Assembly (NCBI GenBank): GCA_011799875.1 | Contig: CM022301.1 | Location: 89,795,667-89,859,666 of the forward strand | Source: Thinopyrum elongatum | Lineage: Eukaryota; Streptophyta; Magnoliopsida; Poales; Poaceae | Length of the DNA: 64,000 nucleotides | Direction: 5' to 3' | Program-made: the position numbers and the translations under genes | Notes under the pieces: generated by a model | What the model was told of the DNA's origin: nothing | The model's database searches: none | The model's input: only the letters and a program-made list of their open reading frames with translations | Part shown: in pieces, positions 10,581 through 20,586 of the stretch | Layout: every line of letters starts with the position of its first letter | Position numbering within the stretch: the stretch's first letter is position 1

Positions 10581-13400
10581 GATGACACTGTGTAATGCCC
10601 CTTCCAAACAACGAGGGAGTATATATAAAAAAAATTCAATTCATCCATCCAGGTGGAGTATATGGTATATTGCAATAGTGAATGAAGTTCCATGCTCTTT
10701 ACATTTTCAATTGATATATTCCTGAAGTGTACTTCCACCACCAATCAGTTGTTAAGATTTTGATATTCTTTAATCAACTAATTTTCCACTCAGTACAACA
10801 TGTGAACATCACAATAAAACCTTCCGACTTCTATAATGAAAGGAAAACATATAACCATACCAAGTGCAATCATCGATGAGTGAAATGAAATAAACAATCT
10901 GACCTCTAGTGGGAGTGTCCGAAAAAAAATACTGTAAGTATATATAAAAGAATGACGTGAAGCTTTTTATCTCCTTCCACCTTAAGAAAAGGCGTGCAAG
11001 TTAAATACCCGTTATATATGTGCTTCAGAAAATCAAATTCCTCCCACTAAAGTTTTGAATTCCCGAATTAGTAAGCCACTCGGTTCGGTTCCATGATAAG
11101 TGACCAAGTCGTCCATGACCAAAATAATAAATTCCAAGCATGTGTTCCTATTATAAGCAGTCCTCTCTATGGAGTTATCTTCCCCAAATAACAATTTGAG
11201 TTGCTAACTTCCAATGGGCTATAAAGAAAGAATAGACCATTGTGTGAAATTCCATAATGCACTAACTTTATCATTGAGCAATATTTCCACTCTTCCTTTT
11301 CCAAATAGTATTTCATAAATTAAATCCATTCACACTGAAGTTGCTTATAGAGTATCCTATAACAATAATACTTTTCCTCCACCAGGGAGTTTCATGACAA
11401 AAATTTCCAATTCCAAATTGTATAAGATTTGGTAGTAATGACAAAACACATAATATATATAATTTCCTTTGGTACTGTTAGCATGCCAATAAAATTGCTA
11501 TTGTATTCCAGCAATATAATACAAAGTAAACACAATTCAAATATTTGAAAAAAGTAGTGACATATACATATTTAATGCAAATATTAACAATGTGCATACC
11601 GTTAAGTGAGAGCAAATTTCCTTAATTTTCCATGGAGTGGTTCCCATCTTCCTCCATAAATAAGTGATTGTCATAATAGACACTTTTTGAATTCCTTCTC
11701 ATGCAAGGTTAGTATAATAGCGTATCCATTCATAACAATTTTCCTCCACAACGGAGTTTAAGGGCATAATTTCCAATTCCAAGTTTATTAACTTTAGCAT
11801 TTCCTTGGAATTGTTTGTATGGAAGTGAACCTTCATCTTTGCCAATTGTATTGATAAAATATAATATCTTCCTCTTCGAGGTGCAACCAATAATATTTTA
11901 TCAAATCCTTCCCTCAGAGAGTTTCTGTTCCTTCATAGAGCAAAAATATAGCCAGCAATATGTGTATTTCCTCTGCTACTTATAAACAAAGTTAGTTGAG
12001 ATGCTCATGAATAAGGGAGCACCTCCATTATGGATTTTCCGGTTCGTGCATGCCAATTGCATAATCAATAGTCTCATAAGGAAAACCAAGGATCTTTTCC
12101 GAACCGTAAATCTAAAACCAACAAATCTGTAGGTTCCAAATAAGTCAGAAAATAGACTATCCGACACTATTACGAGAGAAGTGTTACCGATGAGTAGGAC
12201 TTGACGCGGTGTGCGCCAAGTGTTAATTCCTCCTTTCCTCCTTCAACTACGGAATCTTGCATGAGATCTCGTTCGGAGCTTCACTTCCTTCTTCCCTCAC
12301 GTGAATATTCAAGCAGTATAAGCAGCAGCATAATTGACTTCCTCATGCAGCGAGCTAATTATAGAAGCAACAGAGAAGGCTTGGACTTGATCATGTCTGG
12401 ATAGAAGTTCCGTGCATAGCGGGCAAGTCACCGAGCCAGCGAATATACTGGAGTAGTAGTCTTCCTCGATCCGTGCACCCAAAATCAATTGATTCACCTT
12501 CTTTTTTCTTCGCTTTTCCGGATTGAATCCTCCAAGAGTCCAACCGGCAACATTGGTGCTTGCGAAACAGGAGCACGTTGGGCTCGGCGTTGGCTGGCGC
12601 ACGCTTGACAAAAGACGTGGATTCCATGAGTATTACTGCAGTAACTTGTACTGTAGATAACAACTATATATATTCAAGATGAAATCTAAGCAGCCCTGCA
12701 GGAGTAGCACGCGTCGGCGGAAGCAGTAAGGTCGATCGTAACCGAGCGCGCGGCAAGTAGCAGTAGGCGACATCGATTTGACGACGGGTGCCAATACGCA
12801 TCGGGAGAATTGTGGTGGACTCGGCCGCGCGACGGAAGAAATTCCCCTGCGTCGGAGACCATGGCTGTGTTGCACAACAATCGAATATAGGGTTTTGGCA
12901 GCCGGATACTAACCATGCTCTCCGATCACACATGCAGATGTAAATATATGTTCCTGCTCGATCCGTGATTCCGTGTGAACTAAGAATTGCGTGTGCTTTT
13001 CTTTCCAATCTTTCTTGATCTTCCACGGGAACTGGCTTGCCCATTGATTTCCTCGTGCCAAGTGCAAAGGCAGAAGCATTAGGACTGAAGTCCTTGGTCC
13101 GTGCGTGCAATGGATAAAAGAAAGAACTTCTGCACTTTCCGCATCAAGAGATATGACCAATCTCCGTCAACTTCGTACGTGCAGAAACAGCCAAAAAACA
13201 TTACGTGGGCGGACAAAGACAGCCACCATTGGAAGCAGTAGGCTGCGCATCGACGAGCGACAACCACGTCGCCAGATTTGCACGGCGGACTAGCGATTAC
13301 ATCGGCGATAGATAGTGGAATCAACCTGGCGGTAGTGTACGGCAACGTCCACATCGACAGAGTTGCAGCGGATTAGGGTTAGGTCACCACGACCGAACCT

Positions 13401-13413
13401 GCTCATGATACCA
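13401..13413 (-). other. Primer binding site of Copia K (tRNA-iMet type)
   Basis: On the minus strand TGGTATCATGAGC follows the 5' LTR after two bases. The standard plant initiator-methionine primer site reads TGGTATCAGAGC, so this is a slight variant. Confidence 0.75.
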
Positions 13414-13414
13414 A

Positions 13415-13998
13415 TGTTGGAAATTGTGGACTACACGGTCTACCCTCTAATTCCTCTGCCTTTTCCGTGGTGCCGCTCACATTGCCTATTGAGGCTAGAG
13501 GGTAGGGACCTGTTTATAGACTCCACTTCCAGGTGTTTTTATTAGTTCCACCTGTTTCCGAAAAATTGCGTATGACTCCTGAGCAATGTAACCAATTACG
13601 ATCATACATGTCAGTTTTCCGAGTCTAGATATACTAGTCCCTAGCACACATGTGTGAGTCATGTGCCACGATTAGATTGTATGTGTGGGATCAACTTCCA
13701 ATCCAATCATGTGGGTCAACAGCCTGCAGAGCCGATTTTGCAAAACAAACCCAGCTTTTCCACCTGTGATGTCCCGAGAAAATACGTACGTACATATACA
13801 GTTCCACAGAGTCGACCCCTATTAATTCCTCTACTGTATTCCATCACAGTCATCCTCGACACCTCAAGTATTATTTCCTCGAGTGAAATTCCGCATCAGT
13901 TATTCCCCGTCACAAACATTAATAATATGATTCCACATTGAGTTGAATAAATAATAACCATATTGAATAAATGTTGAAAGCCACATAAATATCCAACA
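13415..13998 (-). repeat. 5' LTR of Copia K
   Basis: It pairs with 8572-9155 at equal length. Differences seen by eye include single-base changes in the TATA region (CTATAAATAGG versus CTATAAACAGG) and near the middle. Confidence 0.92.
13508..13519 (-). promoter_or_regulatory. Putative TATA box of Copia K 5' LTR
   Basis: CTATAAACAGGT on the minus strand lies roughly 480 bp downstream of the LTR start. The 3' LTR has CTATAAATAGGT, a better TATA box, so this LTR may have lost promoter strength by one substitution. Confidence 0.5.
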
Positions 13999-15048
13999 TG
14001 CTGGTCGTGTCCATGTTGGGATCCTCCTGGTCCGGCGCATGGACGTCGGCGGGCGGCGCAAGGAGGCATCTCCGGTGAGCTCCCTTGGCTGCTGCTGCGG
14101 TCGATTTGGCGTCCCTCGTCGGTGGGCGCGCGATTGCTGGTGGTCTCGCGGGGATGTGTGTTGGCTGCCATGGTGGGACGACACGGGGGTGTGTTCGGTG
14201 GGGAGCTCGGTAGGAGGGATGGGTGGCCTCGACGCGGTCGCCTCACCTATCGCCGGCATAGGGGTGTGCTGGTCCGGATGCATCCGCTCCTCCTTCTCCC
14301 CCTTTCCTCGGCCGCGGGCGGGTTGGCGCGGGTCTGCCAATGTTCGGGACGGAGCGTCTGCTGTGGCTCCGTCGGTCGGGGGCTGCCGATTGGCCAAAGC
14401 TGGGGCTTTTGTGTGGTCTCGGGGTTGTCTGGTTGCAGGGCGGCGGCCCTGGTGGCGGGAGGCGCGGTCTTCATGGGCGGAGCGCGCGTCTCGGGTGCGT
14501 GCGGGCAGCCATGGCCACACGGGTGGCATTGCTGTTGGTGGTCGATGTTCGGCGTGGTGGTTTGGTGGAGATGGATGAGCGCCGAGGTGCATTACCTGCG
14601 CGGTTCTTTGGCCGGCCAACGGTGGCGGCGTCCGCAGGCGTCGTTCCCTTCCTGAAGGCTCCGTCGCGGCTGCTCCTGTCTCCCCCGGTTTACTCCGGCT
14701 GAAAACTCGATCTTGTGGATCGGACGGTGGCGGCACTCCGGTGTCGTGCCCTTCTTGGAGGCACCGTCTTGGAGTCTTTGCTACGTTGAGGGTCGGCCTC
14801 ACTTCTTCACGGTGACTAGCTCATAGTGAAGGTCGCCCGCGTCTCCAAGCGGTCTTATTGTTTATCTTTAGTGTGCTTGATGGCGCTAGGGTGATGTGGT
14901 GTTGTGCGGCATCCTTGTATCTTGCCTTGGGTGTGTGTGTTGAGTGTGCCGTGTGTGCCGGTGCCGTGTGTTGGGTGGTTGGCTGTATGCATAATCGTTG
15001 CTTTATATATAAAGCGGGGCGAAAGCCTTTTTCGGTAATTTGCCTCGA

Positions 15049-16895
15049 TGAAAAATATATCCCATGTAACATTTTATTTTATTTTTAACGCAACGAACTT
15101 TGCTTCCACCTTCCAGAAAATTGCTTCGATCTCAACCAAATTTTCTTGGACGTAACACAAAATTGTGTCCAAGCACTTTGCTTCCATGGAACAAAATATT
15201 GCATCTAAGAATCTCTTTCCCCATCATAAATTTGGGTCCCATATATCTTTTTATCAAGCTTCCAACTCAGGAAGATCCAATACAAAAGTGTTTCCATGGT
15301 AAAATTAATTTGCTTCTAACAGAACATAAGTTTGCTTCTTGCTTCGTTCGTTCATACAATAATTTTCAAACATGGTACAAATTTATTTCGTTCAAGTCAC
15401 CAACAGTGTACGCTACGCTTCCTTACGTCAATATCGCATGTTCCCTATAGACCATAGACATCTCCCTTCGCTTGTGGTCATCCTCATTGTAGGGCGGATC
15501 CAAGTGTTATCACACACTTCATAGTGCATGCATCAGTCGCCCCCATATATGTCTCTGGCTGCGCCTATCAGTTCCAAAGATGACACACAACTGCTTGAAA
15601 TATACATCCATTAGATAGGGTGCATAAGTATAGGAGGTATGAAGCAACAACTTGTGTTACATGCACTGTATGGGTAGTAAAGAAGTAGAAAATCTCACAT
15701 ATTCCGTTGTAAGGAAGCCTGTACCCTTTATACATGTGTCGCACTGTCATTGATTTTTGGATTTGATTGGCATTATTCAACAAGGAGAAACAGGAAAATT
15801 CAGTTTGGCCCCGTCAGCACACACACACACACACACACATATATATGAAATATAGGAAGCATGATGAGTCGATGACATTGTTTCAATACAAAGAATTCTC
15901 TTGACAATGCAATAGCGAGTACAATAAATAGTAGAAGTGTATTTCTATTGCCCCAAACTATCTACACTGAAGAAAACATACAATAAAGTTATGAATCATG
16001 GATATTAAGAAGCATCAATTTGTTGTTATCTCAACATAATTCATACCTAGTGGAATCATATAATTTTGTAAGTAGAAACTAGCAATGAATGTTGCCAACA
16101 TGTGTGCGCATCGATCAATTTGTGATCTACAAACCAATTTCACCATTGATACAAACAAACTTGAATGTCGAAGCACATATCTGATGCTTACAAAGCATGG
16201 TTACTGGAAACATCATATTGATAATAATCTTTGCGCGGGGATAGATGATGATGGAACGGAATTGTTGTTGATACATGGAAGCATAGTCTTAGTGTGCCAA
16301 GAAAAATTACAATATAAAAGCACCCAAGTAAGAAGCCGGAAAATAGCATGACGCGTGCGATATTAGTGTTAGCTGGAAGCATGAAATTTTGAAAGAAAAA
16401 TCTGCCGCCAATTGTCGAGCATATTTGTGGAAGCTCTATATAGATGAAGCAATGAAAGATTGTTTGGTCGACAATTCTCATGTTAATTCGAAGCACCGAT
16501 GTCAGAAATTGGGAATAAGCACGATTGCCTGCCGACATATCTGTTGGTCATCAAATGATATAAATACTCCAATTACAATTTGTAACTCCTAATACCTGAA
16601 CATAATAATACTAGGCAGACAGAGAACACAAACACCAACGAGTACTCTGCAGGCAACGAATTACAAAGAAAATTACAATTTGGCAATTGCTAACTATCCA
16701 AACGTGGACGATCTACGCAGTGCAATACCTTCGTTTTTCAGTTGGGGGCGATTGGGAGTTAACAACTTAGAGGAATTTACTTATGAAGCCGCTGCAGGTT
16801 CCTCATGGCGTTGGGTCCGACTCCAGCAGCCGATTCATCCAATGGGTAAGATGGTGAAGCACCGAATCAAGGCCGGGATGGCACACCTCATGCGA
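15049..16895. other. Interior of DNA transposon J without a gene
   Basis: The left third (to about 15,430) is rich in TTGCTTC. From about 15,640 the reverse complement GAAGC takes over. A (CA)11 microsatellite with an AT tail lies at 15818-15847. Reading frames are short and show no transposase or other domain that I recognise. Confidence 0.6.
15818..15847 (+). repeat. (CA)n(TA)n microsatellite
   Basis: Eleven CA units are followed by ATATATATG. Likely length-variable. Confidence 0.9.
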
Positions 16896-17303
16896 AAATC
16901 CATTTCTGCACCCGAGCTCATCTGCACACGTGCTGACGAAAAAAATCAAAATAAATACTAGAAAAATTTAAAAAGTTCCAATTTTTTTTTGTGCGGTAGA
17001 CATTTTGATGCGTGAGGTTCGCTCCAATTTTCAAGTCATTCGGAGATCTGAGGAGCTCTCAGCAAAAAAGACAAATTGGGGGTCTGTAAAAAAGTTTACT
17101 GTTCTTGTACTGTTTTGACCCGTTTTGTCTTTTTTGCTGAGAGCTGCTCAGATATCCGAATGACTTGAAATTTGGAGCGAGCCTCACGCATGAAATTTTC
17201 TACCGCACAAAAAAAAATTGGAATTTTTTGAATTTTTCTAGTATTTTTTACGATTTTTTTTTAACCGGGTGCAGCTGAGCTCGAGCTCCAAATCGCCGCT
17301 CTC
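16896..17303. mobile_element. Foldback MITE 2 with long inverted arms
   Basis: The 12 bp CACCTCATGCGA flanks it at 16884-16895 and 17304-17315. Arms of about 160 bp are inverted copies: GTGCGGTAGA, CGTGAGG and TCAAGTCATTCGGA blocks and the run GCAAAAAAGACAAA occur on both sides in opposite orientation. The centre is near 17,090-17,110. The ends resemble MITE 1 (GAGCTCATCTGCAC type). The long flanking duplication suggests Mutator-type transposase. It is nested in transposon J. Confidence 0.75.
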
Positions 17304-17781
17304 CACCTCATGCGATGTTTCTCGAGGTCGCATAAGTGGAGACCACGAGGGGGTGGGGAGGAGAAGGGGAACAGATCTGGGCGTCAACAGGCCGCAGGGG
17401 AACGGACCCGGAGAGCACGATGAGATCCATGCGCTGCTTGAGGACGAGGTGGGAAGGAGGCAGCAGGTGACCGCCGAGATCGCGGAGGCCGGGGTGGTGC
17501 GGGGAAGGTTTCGTGCGAGCGAGATGAGAAGGGAAGACGGGATACGTGCGAGTAATTAGGGAGGAGTAATTAGGCAGGGATGATGCAGGTGATTAGCCCC
17601 TCAGCCGACAGGATAGGTGTATCTACAACCGTGAGATTGTAAAGAATCGACGGTAGGTGAGTGGTCTGACGATGGTCTAGTAGCAGACTATAGATAGAAA
17701 GTATTTCCCAAATAACATTGGAACATGACATGCACACAACACTCTGAAACAATGGAAATTATTCAGGCTAGGAATGCATAC

Positions 17782-17829
17782 CTGTACGACCTGACTCGGA
17801 TCAACAATTCCTTTCGTAACTGCAGGCCC
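17782..17829 (-). pseudogene. Detached upstream exon of the ClpB-like pseudogene
   Basis: On the minus strand the frame AVTKGIVDPSQVVQ ends at a GT splice donor (GTATGC, 17781-17776). Joined to the exon that starts at 7631 (GTTGTGAGCCTGTGG) it stays in frame and gives the usual ClpB order, a short linker followed by VV-S-WTGIPVT. Only 14-16 codons are recognisable. Beyond about 17,830 the sequence turns into a different repeat, so the rest of the gene is missing or displaced. Confidence 0.75.
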
Positions 17830-17879
17830 ATGTAGACCCGAGCGCATTTTATTTCCCTGGTTCGCTCGATCGTATTTGA

Positions 17880-18180
17880 AAAAAACAAAAAAAATCACAA
17901 AAGGCGAAAACTATTGTGAATTAAAAAACGGTCATGGATTTTGAAAAAATAATCATAATTTTTTAAAAAATCATCGATTTGAAAAAAGTTCATTGAATTT
18001 GAAAGAAAATCATCAAATTTGAAAAAAATCATCAAAAATTTAAAAAGTTCATCAAACTGGAAAAATTCATCGATTTTGTAAAAAGTTCATCAAAGTTGGA
18101 AAAAGTTTCATCCAATTAAAAAAAGTTCATCAATTTGAAAAAAAAAGGTTCATGAATAAAAAAACGTGCATTTAAGAAAA
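17880..18180. repeat. AT-rich degenerate array of GTTCATC(A)AAATTTGAAAAA-like units
   Basis: Variants of TTCATCAAA..TTGAAAAA recur every 20-30 bases with shifting spacing. The stretch is non-coding. Such arrays are common in Triticeae transposon ends, but I cannot assign this one. Confidence 0.6.
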
Positions 18181-18605
18181 AAAGAAAAAGAACAAAGCGA
18201 ACTGAAGAATGAAATAAAAGAAAGAAACGAAGTAAGTGTGCACAAGCGCATGAGTTGGCCTGGTGGTTGTTGCGCTTCCTTTGAAATGATGAGGTCGCGA
18301 GTTTGATCATGTCATTACGTTAACTTGGTTCATAGGTGTAGCATTACTCAATAGGAAATGTCCGCTTCTTGTGCGCCACTCTTTAAGATGCTGTACAATG
18401 TAGGTTAAGACAGGCGCTAGAGAAAAAAGTCCAAGTTTTTTTTGGCACATCAGAATCACCAAGTGCTTGGAAAGAAGATAGGTGCTTTTTCTTTTAGAGA
18501 GAAAAGCCATCAAGATGATTTATATTTCATGAGTAAACAATGATACATCGTTCGCTAGCACATCAACTAAAAAGTGAGGAGGTTCAGACTACCAAATAAT
18601 AGTTC
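18181..18605. other. No recognisable gene
   Basis: The stretch contains a short tRNA-like piece (about 18,240-18,305) that I do not accept as a gene. It lies between the AT-rich array and the RNase H-like relic. Confidence 0.4.
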
Positions 18606-19005
18606 ACGAGTCCTCCGATCTACCAGCCAACACATCCGCCGCCATATTGGCTTCCCTAGGGCAATGGTGAAAGCTTATCGAATTAAAAGCACATTCCTCA
18701 TAGATGGCTGCCGCTGCGCCGGTCACAATGAGTTGCCACCGTTTTGCATCACTTCAATGACTTCCATAGAATCTGCTTCAACTTGAAGGTTGTTACATCC
18801 AGTATCACTCGCTATGATGAGACCCTTGAGCCCACGAGCTTCTACTGTCATTGCATCTTCAACAAAAGGGATGCGACCGCAAGCCACCGCTAGAAAGAAG
18901 TCTAATCACAGAGGATAACCCCTGATCCCCCAGGGCCTTTGTCATGGTCAAACGCAACATCTACATTCAGCTTGACATAGCCTGCCATAGGTTTTAACCA
19001 TCCAT
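18606..19005 (-). pseudogene. Relic of an RNase H-like (RVT_3) domain
   Basis: Read on the minus strand, segments in shifting frames show the hallmarks of the plant RVT_3 domain in order: W.KP..GYVKLNVD.AF near 19,000-18,950, GGSGVIL, EARGLKG, then VEADSMEVI near 18,780 and CPREANMAADVLA near 18,640. The acidic residues of the RNase H fold (the D of NVD, the E of EARG, the D of EADS, the D of AADVLA) can be recognised. At least three frameshifts and a stop break it. Such domains end plant LINEs and also occur in captured gene fragments. No RT is visible beside it, so the source is open. Confidence 0.65.
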
Positions 19006-19433
19006 GTCCCCAAGTCCTGCTACTCCCTTTCCTCTTGGTCCTCGAACCTTTAATTATGTGAGGCGTATAGCCGGTTTATAACAACATATGAATTTGCGAA
19101 TAATAATATTGTCTATCAGGTTATCACCTCCCTCTTTTCTCTAAGTCCAAGCCTTGCAAATCCTAGCCCATTTATTTTCAGCCCCAAACCCCCTAGAGCT
19201 CCCTAACAAATGGGACAACAACCCTAAAAATTAGGGACAAAATCCCTCCATTTCCTCACCCCGCTTTCATTCTCCTCCTCCCATCGGCATCCCAATCACA
19301 GCCACAGCCTCCATCCCACCAATCATGTCGCCCCCTTCGATCAGTAGACCAACGAACCGACCGTCCACGATCCCCTCCGACTCTGACCTTCTATGTCGAG
19401 TCGATTCGCAGCGACTACTGTGGAGGCACCTAT
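19006..19433. other. No recognisable gene; flank of the Copia A insertion
   Basis: Short frames only. The C-rich right half (about 19,130-19,430) looks like a plant promoter or 5' leader by composition, but nothing firm supports a gene. Confidence 0.4.
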
Positions 19434-20580
19434 TGAAGGAAATATGCCCTAGAGGCAATAATAAAGTTGTTATTTTATGATTCCTTATTCATGATAAATG
19501 CTTATTATTCATGCTAGAATTGTATTGATCGGAAACCTAAATACATGTGTGAATACATAGACAAACACTGTGTCCCTAGTGAGCCTCTACTTGACAAGCT
19601 CGTTGATCAAAGATGGTTAAGGTTTCCTAACCATGGACATGAGTTGTCATTTGATAACGGGATCACATCATTAGGAGAATGATGTGATGGACAAGACCCA
19701 TCCGTTAGCTTAGCATAATGATCGTTCAGTTTTATTACTACTGCTTTCTTCATGTCAAATACATATTCCTTCGACTATGAGATTATGCAACTCCCGGATA
19801 CCGAAGGAATGCCTTGTGTGCTATCAAATGTCACAACGTAACTGGGTGATTATAAAGATGCTCTACAGGTATCTCCGAAGGTGTCTGTTGGGTTGGCATA
19901 GATTGAGATTAGGATTTGTCACTCCGAGTATCAGAGAGGTATCTCTGGGCCCTCTCGGTAATGCACATCATAAGAAGCCTTGCAAGCAAAGTGACTAGTG
20001 AGTTAGTCACAGGATGATGTATTACGGAACGAGTAAAGAGACTTGCCGGTAACATGATTGAACTAGGTATAAAGATACCGACGATCGAATCTCGGGCAAG
20101 TAACATATCGATGGACAAAGGGAATAACGTATGTCGTCATAACGGTTCGACCGATAAAGATCTTCATAGAACATGTGGGAGCCAATATGAGCATCCAGGT
20201 TCCGCTATTGGTTATTGACCGAAGAAGTGTCTCGGTCATGTCTACATAGTTCTCGAACCCGTAGGGTCCGCACGCTTAACGTTCAATGACGATTTAGTAT
20301 TATATGAGTTATGTGATTTGGTGACCGAATGTTGTTCGGAGTCCCGGATGAGATCACGGACATGATGAGGAGTCTCGAAATGGTTGAGAGGTAAAGATTG
20401 ATATATAGGACGATGGTATTCGGACACCGGAAGTGTTCCGGAGGGTACCGGGTACATATCGGGTCACCGAAAGGGGTTCCGGGCACCCCCGGCAAAAGAT
20501 ATGGGCCTAATGGGCCAAGAGGGGAAACACAGCAGCCACCAGGGGCTGTTGCGCCCCCCATATGGGCCGCACCAGAGGAG
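19434..20580 (+). repeat. BARE/Angela-like Copia LTR A, 5' two-thirds, cut by Gypsy B
   Basis: It starts TGAAGGAAATATGCCCTAGA, the BARE/Angela/WIS LTR start, and carries the block CAACTCCCGGATACCG and the stretch CGGGCAAGTAACATA. It ends inside the LTR at 20580, where Gypsy B begins with TGATAC. It matches the C LTRs in the opposite orientation. The remainder must lie right of the window, so everything from 20581 onward is nested in A. I cannot tell whether A is a solo LTR or a full element. Confidence 0.88.
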
Positions 20581-20586
20581 TGATAC
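20581..20586 (+). repeat. First six bases of the Gypsy B 5' LTR
   Basis: TGATAC here, followed after Copia C by GATACGTCTCCATCG at 44103, restores the usual LTR start. GATAC (20582-20586 and 44103-44107) is the target duplication of C. Confidence 0.85.

Larger units (their letters stand above)
8572..13998 (-). mobile_element. Non-autonomous Copia element K with two 584 bp LTRs
   Basis: The duplication TGCTG flanks it at 8567-8571 and 13999-14003. LTRs lie at 8572-9155 and 13415-13998, with a tRNA-iMet type primer site next to the right LTR and a polypurine tract next to the left one, so it runs on the minus strand. The LTRs differ at about a dozen sites by eye (near 2%), so insertion is fairly recent. 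The 4.26 kb interior has no open frame, only decayed traces of integrase and RT. The element is strongly enriched in TTCC on the plus strand (GGAA on its sense strand). Confidence 0.9.
8072..15036 (+). mobile_element. Non-autonomous LINE-like retroposon L, split by Copia K
   Basis: The two parts are 8072-8571 and 14004-15036, about 1.53 kb without the insert. The front is very GC-rich, like a LINE 5' leader. The end is ATAAAGCGGGGCGAAAGCC followed by TTTTTCGGT, a tail I associate with Triticeae LINEs. A 12 bp flanking repeat with one mismatch supports it: AATTTGCTTCGA at 8060-8071 and AATTTGCCTCGA at 15037-15048. No endonuclease or reverse transcriptase is encoded. The many GC-rich reading frames in all six frames are compositional. 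It lies inside transposon J. Confidence 0.6.
7682..17683. mobile_element. Mutator-like DNA transposon J inserted in the ClpB-like intron (non-autonomous, carrying nested elements)
   Basis: The 11 bp CAGACTATAGA flanks the insertion at 7671-7681 and 17684-17694, consistent with the 9-11 bp duplication of Mutator-like elements. The ends are imperfect inverted copies: each has a CAT..TCAGAC block about 15 bases inside and a CCGTC..GAT block further in. The left part contains many GCTTC motifs (7768-8070 and 15100-15420). The right part contains the reverse complement GAAGC (15640-16860). This gives polarised subterminal repeats. Without the nested LINE-like unit and Copia K it is about 3 kb, with no transposase that I can see. 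MITE 2 is also nested in it. Superfamily assignment is tentative; hAT or CACTA elements also have subterminal repeats. Confidence 0.7.

Noticed and set aside
15568..15783. 71-codon minus-strand frame inside transposon J
   Set aside because: Short, with no motif, and surrounded by stop-rich sequence.
18240..18305. tRNA-like stretch with an A-box-like TTGGCCTGGTGG and a B-box-like GGTCGCGAGTTTGATC
   Set aside because: No cloverleaf with paired acceptor stem could be drawn and the B box is poor. It may be a SINE-type or chance match.
3929..20580. Copia LTR tail at 3929-4345 and LTR start at 19434-20580 as the two LTRs of one element
   Set aside because: No primer site follows the first and no purine tract precedes the second. 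The DNA between holds a gene remnant and unrelated transposons. They are separate insertions of one family.
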